NCBI GenBank assembly: GCA_903896925.1
Contig: CAITZM010000102.1
Location: 1-64,000 of the forward strand
Direction: 5' to 3'
DNA: 64,000 bases
Origin: an uncultured Lentisphaerota bacterium
GTDB taxonomy: Bacteria > Verrucomicrobiota > Kiritimatiellia > CAIQIC01
Positions 49,263 through 57,783 of this stretch are shown piece after piece. The notes beneath the pieces were generated by a model that had not been told where the DNA came from, ran no database searches, and saw only the letters and a program-made list of their open reading frames with translations. Both the position numbers and the translations under genes were made by a program. Every line of letters starts with the position of its first letter. Position 1 is the stretch's first letter.

Positions 49263-50102
49263 TCAGCGCTTCCCTTTCAAGGCCAGCGCCCGTTGCGTCG
49301 CCGGGCACTCCAGCTGCGGGATCTGGCTGTAACTGCCCGCCGCCAGATCGGCCCGTACCTTGGCCAGCAGGGCCGAGCGGGACAGACCATTCTTGCAGCC
49401 CCGCAGTTCCTTGCAGAAGTAATACGTGAACGCGCCGTGCCAGCCGCCGGCAATATGCGCGTCGGCACTGGTTTGATCGGAACGGCACCCCGCCCAGAGG
49501 ATTTGGTGGGGCAGGTTGGCCCTGGCCATGCGGTGCGGCAGACCGACGGAACGCCGGTTTTCCACCAGTTTGAAAGCCTTCATCGACGGCGGCGGCAGAT
49601 AGCGCGGCACCCGGTCCAACAGCATGTCGATCGCCTTCAATCCGGTGCCGCTGTGGCAGGTATCGAGATAGACCTCCAGCAGGACCGACGCAGGCACCTG
49701 GGTGAAGAGGTTGTACAGTTCGTCATCGGTGATGATATAGCTGGGATCCCACTGGCTGCCCTTCTGGGCCAGGTCGTGCGGACAGAAAGCCTCGTCGGCG
49801 CCATCGGGTTCGTCGCCGCTCACGTCCGGCACCTGGGTGCCATGGCTGGAGAGGCTGAAGACGAGATAAGCATACTTGCCGGCCTTGGCCCCGTTCACCA
49901 GGGCGGTCAGCTTGGACATGATGCCGGCCTTGGTGCCCTGGGCATCCTTGAGCACGGTGATGTCGCTGCCCATGAAGCCCAGGAATTGTTGCAACACCGA
50001 GGACATATCCAAGGCGTCATTGACACACCCTTGCAAATTATTGCTCGAAAAATTCTTGAACTTGTTGATACCCACACACAGGGCTGCCCGGTTGCTGGCC
50101 AT
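49263..50102 (-). CDS. Caspase-family (C14, metacaspase-like) protease
   Basis: A 279-residue single-domain protease with no signal peptide or TM. It opens with the caspase-fold start (RAALCVGINKFKNFSSNNLQGCVNDA). Catalytic His87 lies in VFSLSSHGTQVPD and Cys149 in LLEVYLDTCHSGTG, followed by ILWAGCRSDQTSADAHIAGG and HGAFTYYFCKEL, as in bacterial metacaspases. Acidic residues (DEPDGADEAFCPHD, ITDDELY) could bind calcium. No adjacent effector, adaptor or NACHT gene is present, so nothing ties it to defence or cell death here. The ATG at 50102 has only a weak ribosome binding site (AAAGG, ~12 nt). Confidence 0.9.
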   Translation of the reverse strand: MASNRAALCVGINKFKNFSSNNLQGCVNDALDMSSVLQQFLGFMGSDITVLKDAQGTKAGIMSKLTALVNGAKAGKYAYLVFSLSSHGTQVPDVSGDEPDGADEAFCPHDLAQKGSQWDPSYIITDDELYNLFTQVPASVLLEVYLDTCHSGTGLKAIDMLLDRVPRYLPPPSMKAFKLVENRRSVGLPHRMARANLPHQILWAGCRSDQTSADAHIAGGWHGAFTYYFCKELRGCKNGLSRSALLAKVRADLAAGSYSQIPQLECPATQRALALKGKR

Positions 50103-50428
50103 GCTGCTACCCGCCTTTCATTGTCTGGCCGGTGAAGGTTTGGATGCGTTCGGATCGGACACCAGCCTGAACCGGTCCGGACGCTTTGACAAACTGGATT
50201 GGCCCGCCAGATACCTTGAGCGGAAGTCAGCACGGCCAAGCCCGACGGGTGAAGGCGGCTTGTTGCTCATCCATGTCACTCTTGAATTCACAGGCTAACC
50301 CTAGCGGAATCAGGCGGAGCGGTCTGTCGGACAGCGTACGATTTCCATGTCGGAAAACGTATGACAAGGAGGACAGGTCCAGACAGCCGGGCTGCTCCCG
50401 CGGGGCATCCGGGACCGCGCGACACGGT
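50103..50428. other. Gap between response regulator and caspase genes
   Basis: 326 bp without a supported gene. A minus-strand frame ending at 50227 encodes KCPPPACEPC in the part overlapping the 3' end of the regulator, but lacks a start with a ribosome binding site. No terminator or promoter was identified. Confidence 0.35.
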
Positions 50429-51091
50429 TCACAGGCGGGCGGCGGACACTTGCTGTTGTGTGCTCCAGCGCACGGCGGCCACCAGCAACTCGCGCTCGGT
50501 ACGCACACCGAACTTTTGCTTCATGCGCTCGCAATAGGTGTGAACCGTACTGGTGCTCAAATGATACGTGGCGGCGATCTGGCCGATCTCGCTGCCGCGG
50601 CCCAACATCTGGAAGATTTCCCATTCGCGATCGCTGAGCCGGGCCGCCGGCGCGCCCATGTACGGCCCACCGTCAATCATGGCGTTGGCGAGTTTGATGG
50701 TCAGGCGGGGGGTGAGGTAGCGTTTGCCCGCCAAAACGTCGCGCAGGGCGGGAATGAAATTGGGGGCGAGATCATCCTTGCTGACGTATCCGCGCGCGCC
50801 GGCCCGCAGGGCTCGGTCGAGGTGCTCGAGATCATCATGCAGGGACAACACGAGGACGACGAGGGCTGGATGCCGCGCCAGCAAATCTTTGATGAGTTCC
50901 AAGCCCGAACCATCCGGCAGCGACAGGTCCACCACCGCCACGTCGGGCGGGCAGGCGGCCATCTGCCGCAACGCTTCGGCGAGGGTGTGCGCCTGGCCGC
51001 AGAGGGTGAGGTCCGGCTCGCGTGCGATTTCACCGGCCAGCCCGGCGCAGACCATCGGATGATCATCGACGATGAAGATGCGCTTTTTCAT
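50429..51091 (-). CDS. NarL/LuxR-family response regulator (orphan)
   Basis: A 220-residue two-domain regulator. The receiver domain has Asp9-Asp10, phosphoacceptor Asp55 in VAVVDLSLPDGSG, Ser83 in VLSLHDD and Lys105 in GYVSKDD. A LuxR-type HTH covers ~148-208 (RLSDREWEIFQMLGRGSEIG, QIAATYHLSTSTVHTYCERM). A good ribosome binding site (GGAGGG) precedes the ATG. No histidine kinase is in the window, so its signal source is unknown. The next gene downstream on the strand is the caspase-like protease, 326 bp away. Confidence 0.93.
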   Translation of the reverse strand: MKKRIFIVDDHPMVCAGLAGEIAREPDLTLCGQAHTLAEALRQMAACPPDVAVVDLSLPDGSGLELIKDLLARHPALVVLVLSLHDDLEHLDRALRAGARGYVSKDDLAPNFIPALRDVLAGKRYLTPRLTIKLANAMIDGGPYMGAPAARLSDREWEIFQMLGRGSEIGQIAATYHLSTSTVHTYCERMKQKFGVRTERELLVAAVRWSTQQQVSAARL

Positions 51092-51599
51092 CCGCCCTCC
51101 TGAGCGTTAGCGGCTGTCGGACACCATGCACGGAAGAAAATTGGGCAGGAAACGGACGGGGCAGAACTGGCAACGAATGCGCGGACACTTCGCGTCAGGA
51201 TCACTGGCCCGCAACTGGGCAGCAACCGGGCCGTTGAAAGGCTCCGGCGGTGGAGCGGTCTTGCGCGCAGCGTGCAGGGCGCCCTGGGCGCCGCGACCAG
51301 CCGCGCCGCGTGCAGACACCGGGAAGACGAAGCTCCGCTGTTTGCCGTATTCATGATCCTCGCAACCTCCGTGCACAGAGTAGCATCGGGGCCCGCGGCG
51401 TCAACAGGGAAGAAACCGCCAAGCCTGACCGGTCGGCTTGGGCTGGAGGTGAAATCATCTCCCACCGCCCTGCCCTGCCGCCGGCGCTGCCGAGTGCGGA
51501 TAAAGCGGCCGTGCAACCTGACCCCGCCGGCCAAGCAAGGGTGCCAAGGAGAGACGCCCTGAGGCAAGCGGCAAGCAAGGTTAGCCCCCGCCAACGAAC
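51092..51599. other. Gap upstream of response regulator with two rival small frames
   Basis: A minus-strand frame from an ATG at 51353 (GGAGG 12 nt before) ends at 51088, overlapping the regulator start by 4 bp. Another frame ends at 51107, starts only with GTG (51376) and encodes KCPRIRCQFCPVRFLPN. Both have high third-position GC, so I cannot decide which, if either, is expressed. Otherwise nothing is recognised. Confidence 0.3.
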
Positions 51600-51630
51600 A
51601 AAAAAAAGGACGCCCCTTGCGGGACGTCCT
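51600..51630 (-). terminator. Rho-independent terminator after the RRM gene
   Basis: On the minus strand AGGACGTCCC and GGGGCGTCCT pair as a 10-bp stem (one G-U) with loop GCAA, followed by eight T residues, ~27 bp after the RRM stop codon. Confidence 0.92.
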
Positions 51631-51657
51631 CTCACGACTTAACTGACCGGAGTCAGT

Positions 51658-51993
51658 TTAGCGGTAGCCACCACGGCTGCCACCACCGAAGTCACGGCGA
51701 CCGCCACCTTCGCCGCCACCACCGAAGCTGCCACGGGGGCGCTCTTCGCGGGGCTTGGCTTCATTGACGGTCAACGCACGCCCGTCCATTTCCTTGCCGT
51801 TGAATTCGGCAATGGCCTTGGTCGCTTCTTCCTGGGTGGACATTTCGACGAACCCGAAACCACGGGACTTGCTCGTGAACTTGTCCAGGATGATGTCGCA
51901 GCTGACGACGGTGCCGACCTGGCTGAACAAGGCTTTGATTTCCGGGTCCATCGTGTTGAAGGACAGGTTACCGACGTATAGTTTCGTACCCAT
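51658..51993 (-). CDS. Glycine-rich RRM RNA-binding protein
   Basis: A 111-residue protein with one RNA recognition motif: RNP2 is KLYVGNLSFN and RNP1 is KSRGFGFVEM, followed by AIAEFNGKEMDGRALTVNEA. The C-terminal tail is Arg/Gly-rich (GSFGGGGEGGGRRDFGGGSR). This is the standard bacterial and cyanobacterial Rbp layout, often cold-induced and acting as an RNA chaperone. ATG at 51993; upstream frame residues are not part of the family. It stands alone, with its own strong terminator; the ~200-nt upstream region suggests a long 5' leader. Confidence 0.95.
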   Translation of the reverse strand: MGTKLYVGNLSFNTMDPEIKALFSQVGTVVSCDIILDKFTSKSRGFGFVEMSTQEEATKAIAEFNGKEMDGRALTVNEAKPREERPRGSFGGGGEGGGRRDFGGGSRGGYR

Positions 51994-52373
51994 TGTATTC
52001 TCTTTCGCTGCGGTAGGAAAACTCAGTGGCCGTTCCTGACACATTCAGGTTTCGGACTGTCCCCGAGCACTAGGCTCGTCGGCACTCCACCAAACCAACT
52101 GCGCTAAATTCTCACTGCAAGCGGCGGCAGTATGGCAGCAACCGCCGGCATAGCAACAACTATTTTAAATTATTTTTCGGCACGCCTGAAACCGTCCCCC
52201 ACCGCCGCCCATGTCGGAGTAAATTTCCGGGCCGCCGGCGCACGCGCGCCAGCCGCAATGCAGCACGGAAATGAGGCACAAAAAAAAGAGGCTGCGTTTT
52301 CCAAGCCGTGAAAACTTGCCGCGTATTGCGGCCAAGGCCTGCACGCAGCAACTCTTCGCCGTGCCGCAATATT
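51994..52373. other. Gap between cusA and RRM gene
   Basis: 380 bp upstream of the RRM gene and downstream of cusA. It includes a TTTTCCAAG ... GTGAAAA repeat (52299-52316) related to those before cusC. On the minus strand a short GGCT/AGCC stem is followed by a run of eight T residues (about 52269-52294), a weak candidate terminator for cusA. A small open frame ending at 52165 has a hydrophobic stretch (SLFFLCLISVLHCGW), but start evidence is poor. Confidence 0.35.
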
Positions 52374-55300
52374 TCACGGGGCCGCAGGCTTGGTGACGGC
52401 CGCGGCGGGACCACCCGCCAGCTGCTTGAGCTGCCGCGCGCGCCAGAGATAGAAGATGGCGGGATAGACGAGCAGTTCCATCAGGGTCGAGGTGACGACG
52501 CCGCCGACCATCGGCGTGGCGATGCGCTTCATCACGTCGGCCCCGGCACCATGGCTCCACAGGATCGGCGCCAGGCCGGCGATGATCACCGCGGCCGTCA
52601 TGGCCTTGGGCCGCACGCGCTTGACCGCGCCGTGATAGATCGCGTCACGCAGGTCGGCGACGGTGCGCAGGCGGCCGGAGTCCTTCCATTCGGCATGGGC
52701 CAGGTCGAGATAGAGCAGCATGACCACGCCGGTCTCGGCGTCGAGCCCGGCGAGCGCGATGATGCCGACCCACACGGCGACGCTCAGGTTGTAGCCGAGG
52801 AGCCAGAGCACGGCGAAGGCGCCTACAAGCGAGAACGGCACGGCCAGCAGCACGATGGCCGTCTTGACCACCGACCGGGTGTTGAGATAGATGATAAACA
52901 CGATCAGCAGCAACGTCAGGGGGATGACAACGAACAGGCGCTCCTGAGCACGCTGCATATATTCAAACTGCCCGCTCCAGAACAGGTTGTAGCCATGTGG
53001 CTTTTCGATCCGGCCATCCGCGACCGCGGCGTTGACCGTACGCATCGCCGCCTGCACATAGGTGCCCAGGTCCACGCCCTTCACGTCCACATAGATCCAA
53101 GCGTTGGGCACGGCGCCCTCGCTCTTGATGCCCATCGGCGCGCGGACGAGCTCCAGCCGGGCGAGCTGCCCGAGCGGCACCTGCGCGCCGCCGGGCGTCG
53201 GGATGGCGATGTTGCGGAGCGCGTCGAGGTTCTCGCGGAAGTCGCGGTTGTAGCGGAGCGTGATGGCGTAGCGCTCCAGGCCCTCGACCGTGGTCGTCAG
53301 CGGCATACCGCCGAGCGCGACCTCGAGCACCTCCTGCACGTCGGCGACGCGCAATCCGTAGCGGGCGATGGCGTCGCGATCGAGGTGAAACTCGATGTAG
53401 TTGCCACCCATGACACGCTCGGCGTAGGCGCTCGCGGTGCCCGGGACCGTGCGGATGACCGCCTCGATCTGCGCGCCGATGCGCTCCAGCGTGGCGAGGT
53501 CAGGCCCGGCCACCTTGATGCCGATAGGCGTCTTGATACCGGTGGCGAGCATGTCGATGCGCGTCTTGATCGGCATGGTCCAGGCATTGTTCAAGCCGGG
53601 GATCTGGACCGCAGCGTTGAGCGCATCCATGAGTTCATCGGGTGTGCGGCGGCGGTGCGCGCTGACGCGGCCGGCATCGTCGCGGATGTCCACGGCAGGC
53701 CAGTCCTTTTCCTCCTTGAGCATGATCGTGGTTTCGAGCATGTCCATCGGCGCGGGGTCGGTGGCGGTCTCGGCGCGGCCGGCCTTGCCGAAGACGCTGG
53801 CCACTTCCGGGAAGCGCTTGATGAGCTTGTCGGTGGTCTGGAGCACTTCGCGCGCCTTGGTCGGCGAGATGCCGGGGAACGTCGTCGGCATATAGAGCAG
53901 GTCACCCTCGTAGAGCGGCGGCATGAACTCGGAGCCGAGGTTCTGCCACGGAAAGATTTTGCCGACGCGCGCGGCGGCGTCCTTGAGCGGCCCGGCGGGC
54001 AGACGGTCGGCGACGAGCGCGTTCCACGGCAGGAAGACCCAACCGATCAGCGCGGCGGCGGTGCCGATGACCAGCCAGCGCCGGCGGATGACGAAGTCGA
54101 TCGCCGGGTGATAGAGCCAGATGAGGAAGCGGTTGAGGGGATTACGATCCTCGTGCGGAATGCGGCCGCGGATGAACCAGCCCATCAGCACCGGCGCGAG
54201 CGTGATGGACAGCAGCGCCGCGGCGGCCATGGAATAGGTCTTGGTGAACGCCAGCGGCTTGAACATCCGGCCTTCCTGGTCCTGCAGCGTGAACACCGGC
54301 AGGAACGAGACCGTGATCACCAGCAGCGAGTAGAACAGCGTCGGGCCGACCTCGACGGCGGCGTCGCGGATGATCTCCCAGTGCGGCTTGCGGCCGCGGT
54401 CGCGCTCCAGGTGCTTGTGCGCATTCTCGATCATGATGATGACCGCGTCCACCATCGCGCCGATGGCGATGGCGATGCCGCCGAGGCTCATGATGTTCGA
54501 GCTGAGGCCCTGCCCGAACATCACCAGGAACGCGGAGAGGACCGCAATGGGCAAAATCACGATGGCCACCAGCGCGCTGCGCAGATGCAGCAGGAACACC
54601 AGGCAGACCAACGCGACGACGATGCTTTCCTCGATGAGCTTCTCTTCCAGCGTCTTCACGGCGCGCTGGATGAGCGCGCTGCGGTCATAGACGATCGTCG
54701 CCTTGACGTCCGGCGGCAGGCTCTGCATGGCCAGATCGAGCTTCTTTTTGACGTCGAGAATCACCTGCCTCGCATTGGCGCCGTAGCGCACGACGACGAT
54801 GCCGCCGACGGTCTCGCCTTCCCCGTTGAACTCGGCGATACCGCGTCGCATGTCCGAGCCGAGCTGCACGTCGGCGACCTGCCCGAGCAGGATCGGCACG
54901 CCCTTGTCACCGACGCCGACGGCGATCTTCCGCAAATCCTCCAGGCCCCGGACGTAGCCGCGGACACGCAGGATGAATTCCTTTTCACCCATCTCCAGCG
55001 AGCGCCCGCCCACCTCGCCGTTGCTGCGCTGGATCGCCATGGCCACCTCCGGCAGCGCGAGGTTGTAGGAGCGCAGCCGGTTCGGGTCCACCGTCACCTG
55101 GTATTGCTTCACGAAGCCGCCGACGGAGGCGACCTCCGCCACGCCCTCGACCGAGGCGAGCTGATAGCGCAAATACCAGTCCTGCATCGAGCGCAGCTCG
55201 GCGAGGTCGCGGTTGGTGGACGAGAGCGAATACATGAAGGCCCAGCCGACGCCGGTGGCGTCCGGGCCGAGCACCGGCGCGACGCCCTTGGGCAGGCGGT

Positions 55301-55655
55301 CGCCCAGGCCGTTCAAATATTCCAGCACGCGGCTGCGGGCCCAGTAGGGATCGGTGCCGTCCTCGAAGATCACATAGACAAACGAGAAGCCGTAGAACGA
55401 ATATCCGCGCACCACCTTGGCCCTCGGCACCGAGAGCATCTTGGTCGTCAGCGGATAGGTGACCTGGTCCTGCACGATCTGCGGCGCCTGGCCGGGCCAC
55501 TCGGTGTAGACGATCACCTGCACGTCGGACAGGTCGGGGATCGCGTCGAGCGGGATGTTGCGCACGGCATAGACGCCGCCCAGCATCAGCACGGCGGTCG
55601 CCAGCACGACGAGGAACTTGTTGCGCAGCGAGAAATCTATGATGCGGCTAAGCAT
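52374..55655 (-). CDS. cusA: CusA-type heavy-metal efflux RND transporter
   Basis: A 1093-residue inner-membrane proton/metal antiporter of the HME-RND family. The start at 55655 (MLSRIIDFSLRNKFLVVLAT) is the family start; the frame opens further upstream only because it reads into the inverted repeat. CusA-specific signs: IPDLSDVQVIVYTEWPGQAP, IAIGAMVDAVIIMIENAHKH, FGKAGRAETATDPAPMDMLE and MPIKTRIDMLATGIKTPIGI, the last two closely matching the Cu/Ag CusA type rather than Czc. Twelve TM segments are predictable. Last gene of a cusC-cusB-cusA order, separated from cusB by 239 bp that contains the 75-bp element. Confidence 0.95.
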   Translation of the reverse strand: MLSRIIDFSLRNKFLVVLATAVLMLGGVYAVRNIPLDAIPDLSDVQVIVYTEWPGQAPQIVQDQVTYPLTTKMLSVPRAKVVRGYSFYGFSFVYVIFEDGTDPYWARSRVLEYLNGLGDRLPKGVAPVLGPDATGVGWAFMYSLSSTNRDLAELRSMQDWYLRYQLASVEGVAEVASVGGFVKQYQVTVDPNRLRSYNLALPEVAMAIQRSNGEVGGRSLEMGEKEFILRVRGYVRGLEDLRKIAVGVGDKGVPILLGQVADVQLGSDMRRGIAEFNGEGETVGGIVVVRYGANARQVILDVKKKLDLAMQSLPPDVKATIVYDRSALIQRAVKTLEEKLIEESIVVALVCLVFLLHLRSALVAIVILPIAVLSAFLVMFGQGLSSNIMSLGGIAIAIGAMVDAVIIMIENAHKHLERDRGRKPHWEIIRDAAVEVGPTLFYSLLVITVSFLPVFTLQDQEGRMFKPLAFTKTYSMAAAALLSITLAPVLMGWFIRGRIPHEDRNPLNRFLIWLYHPAIDFVIRRRWLVIGTAAALIGWVFLPWNALVADRLPAGPLKDAAARVGKIFPWQNLGSEFMPPLYEGDLLYMPTTFPGISPTKAREVLQTTDKLIKRFPEVASVFGKAGRAETATDPAPMDMLETTIMLKEEKDWPAVDIRDDAGRVSAHRRRTPDELMDALNAAVQIPGLNNAWTMPIKTRIDMLATGIKTPIGIKVAGPDLATLERIGAQIEAVIRTVPGTASAYAERVMGGNYIEFHLDRDAIARYGLRVADVQEVLEVALGGMPLTTTVEGLERYAITLRYNRDFRENLDALRNIAIPTPGGAQVPLGQLARLELVRAPMGIKSEGAVPNAWIYVDVKGVDLGTYVQAAMRTVNAAVADGRIEKPHGYNLFWSGQFEYMQRAQERLFVVIPLTLLLIVFIIYLNTRSVVKTAIVLLAVPFSLVGAFAVLWLLGYNLSVAVWVGIIALAGLDAETGVVMLLYLDLAHAEWKDSGRLRTVADLRDAIYHGAVKRVRPKAMTAAVIIAGLAPILWSHGAGADVMKRIATPMVGGVVTSTLMELLVYPAIFYLWRARQLKQLAGGPAAAVTKPAAP

Positions 55656-55671
55656 GGGCGGCCCGCTTCTG

Positions 55672-55746
55672 GTAGGGGCGCAGACTTGCTGCGCCCGTTC
55701 GTTCTTCATGCGGCGCACAGTGGGCGCAGCAAGACTGCGCCCCTAC
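55672..55746. repeat. 75-bp inverted-repeat element, copy 2
   Basis: 25-bp arms (55672-55696 and 55722-55746, one mismatch) around a 25-nt spacer; the right arm is identical in sequence to the copy-1 right arm at 17880-17904. It starts 16 bp upstream of the cusA ATG, within the cusB-cusA gap. Confidence 0.9.
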
Positions 55747-55894
55747 AAGGCGGCCGCTTTCCGGATCATCCCAAGGCGCGGGCCAGCCCATATCCAAGGA
55801 CTTAAAAAACATTCGCCCAGCCCTCCAAATCGAGGAAAACGTCCGCCCAACTTGAAGTTCAACATATGGAAAGTGCAGTGACATGATGAGCTTC

Positions 55895-57625
55895 CTATGG
55901 ATGGACATGCGAAGGCGCGACGGCGTGGAGTTTGTGCCACGCCGCTTCGGACTGCGGGCCATGCGCGACGGTGCCGGTCGGCACGAGTTGCATTTCGCAC
56001 TCAGGGCAGAGGCCGGGTTTGTCGCTGACGAGGTGCGCGTGCGACGCCATCGGGCAGGTGTACAGCTTCGCCGCGACCGGCGCCGCCACGGGCGCCGCGG
56101 GCGGGGGCGGCGCGCTCATCACCGGGATCATTGTCATGGCGCAGAGCGGGCATTTGCCCGGTTTCGCCTCGTGGACGCTGGCGTGCTCCGGCATCGGGCA
56201 GGTGTAGTGCAGCACCTGGCCACCGAGCGGCAGCTTTGCCAGGTCCAGATTGCTCAGGGGAATCAACGCCATGCCGCAGAGCGGGCAAGGCCCGGCGTGA
56301 TCGTAGGCGATGGAGACGTGCTCCGGCATCGGGCAGACATACTTCACGGATGAAGAGAGGGAAGATGGTGTAGAGGAAATGGTGGATGGCGGAGCGGAAG
56401 CTGTCGAGGCACTGTTGGGCGGCTTCTGCATCTTCTGGATGGCCTCGCGCAACTGGCTCTCGGAATCGAGCATGAACTGGCCGGAGGTCACGACACGCTC
56501 GCCCTCCTGCACACCGCGGAGCAGTTGGATCATGCCGTTTTCCGCCGCCGCGCCCAGCGTGACGGCGCGGGGGTCGAAACGGCCGCCGTCAAGCGCCACG
56601 AACACCGTATTCTGTTCGCCGCTGCGCAGCACGGCCATATCCGGCACGAGCAGCGCCGTCGGTGCCAGTTCGGCGGCGAGCTGCACCTCGGCGAACATAC
56701 CGGGCTTGAGGAAATACCCAGGATTGTGAAACTCCATCCGCACCCGCGCCGTCCGCGTCTTCTCGTCCACGTTCGGATAGACGTAGGTCACGCGCCCGCG
56801 GAACTGGCGGTCGGGCAGATAGGACAGCGTCACGAGCGCCTCCTGACCCAGCTTGACGAAGGCCAGGTCGCGCTCGTAAACCTGCGCCTGCACCCAGACC
56901 AGGCCGAGGTCGGCCAGCCGGTAGATCTTCATGCCGGCCTCCACCATCTGGCCGGCAACGGCCATCTTCTCGACAACAAAGCCGTCGGCCGGTGCCAGCA
57001 CCGGCACCGCCTTGCGGGGCTGGCGCGTCCGTTCCAGTTCGGCCAGCTGCGCGTCGCTGAAGTCGAAATATTTCAGTTTGCGCGCCGCACTCTGCCGCAG
57101 GGGCTCGTTCGTGATGCTGAGCGTCAACAGATACTCAGCCTGCGCGCTGAAAAGCTCGGGCGAATAGATGTCGAACAGCGGCTCGCCGCGGTGGACCTGC
57201 TGGCCGGTGGTGTCCACATGGAGCGTCTCGATCCACCCTTTGAATTTGGTGGTCACATCGGCAAGCGCGGTTTCGCTGTACTCGATCGTGCCGGCGGCGC
57301 GCACGAGGCGGCGCAAGGGGCCGCGCGTGACTTGCGCGGTGCGGATGCCCATGTTTTGGACGGTCACGGCATCAATGACAATCGCCTGGGCGTCCGCCGC
57401 CGCGTTCGTGCCGCCCTCCTGTTTGCGGATGGCGGTCAGCTTCATGCCGCAGATCGGGCAGTTGCCGGGCTGGTCCTGGATGATCTGCGGGTGCATGCCG
57501 CAGGTGTAGAGCGTTTTCTCGGCGCTGGCAGCGCCCGGTGCAGAAGGCCCTCCCAGCTTGCTCAACCCCCAGCCGAGCGCCACGCCCATCAAGAGAATGA
57601 TAACCATCAAAACACGAGATTTCAT
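55895..57625 (-). CDS. cusB: CusB-type efflux adaptor with four heavy-metal-binding domains
   Basis: A 576-residue periplasmic membrane-fusion protein with an N-terminal signal-anchor (VLMVIILLMGVALGWGLSKL). A heavy-metal-binding domain lies at ~38-66 (YTCGMHPQI ... CPICGMKL). Next come the CusB core (RRLVRAAGTIEYSETALADV, WIETLHVDTTGQQVHRGEPL, ADLGLVWVQAQVYERDLAFV, VRMEFHNPGYFLKPGMFAEV) and then three further CxM...CPxCxM modules in the last ~150 residues (YVCPMPEHV, YTCPMPEHA, YTCPMASHA). One such domain is common; four is unusual and implies extra metal-capture capacity for handing Cu/Ag to CusA/CusC. AGGAAAG precedes the ATG. Confidence 0.94.
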   Translation of the reverse strand: MKSRVLMVIILLMGVALGWGLSKLGGPSAPGAASAEKTLYTCGMHPQIIQDQPGNCPICGMKLTAIRKQEGGTNAAADAQAIVIDAVTVQNMGIRTAQVTRGPLRRLVRAAGTIEYSETALADVTTKFKGWIETLHVDTTGQQVHRGEPLFDIYSPELFSAQAEYLLTLSITNEPLRQSAARKLKYFDFSDAQLAELERTRQPRKAVPVLAPADGFVVEKMAVAGQMVEAGMKIYRLADLGLVWVQAQVYERDLAFVKLGQEALVTLSYLPDRQFRGRVTYVYPNVDEKTRTARVRMEFHNPGYFLKPGMFAEVQLAAELAPTALLVPDMAVLRSGEQNTVFVALDGGRFDPRAVTLGAAAENGMIQLLRGVQEGERVVTSGQFMLDSESQLREAIQKMQKPPNSASTASAPPSTISSTPSSLSSSVKYVCPMPEHVSIAYDHAGPCPLCGMALIPLSNLDLAKLPLGGQVLHYTCPMPEHASVHEAKPGKCPLCAMTMIPVMSAPPPPAAPVAAPVAAKLYTCPMASHAHLVSDKPGLCPECEMQLVPTGTVAHGPQSEAAWHKLHAVAPSHVHP

Positions 57626-57659
57626 GAGTTAACTCTTTCCTGGGACAGGCAGGGCGACG

Positions 57660-57753
57660 CCTCTGGCAGCCCCGTCTTCTGCAGCGGCGACCTGTGGTCG
57701 ACGTCGTCGGCCATAGGCCGCCGCTACAGCAGCAGACAGCCTGGCGTGACGCC
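57660..57753. repeat. Palindromic repeat between cusB and cusC
   Basis: Nested hairpins include CGACC-ACA-GGTCG and GGCC-TAT-GGCC, again with 3-nt loops, within a larger imperfect inverted repeat bounded by GTCTTCTGCAG and CTGCTGTAG-like arms. Confidence 0.55.
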
Positions 57754-57783
57754 TCGCCCAACCTAATGAATGGACACAGCTTT

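Noticed and set aside
52165-52344. Possible 59-residue membrane peptide (GTG start, SLFFLCLISVLHCGW)
   Set aside because: Hydrophobic stretch is suggestive, but it lies partly in a TTTTCCAAG-type repeat, the start is weak and no family is recognised.
52308-55805. 1165-codon plus-strand frame opposite cusA
   Set aside because: His/Asp/Arg-rich antisense translation of a clear CusA gene.
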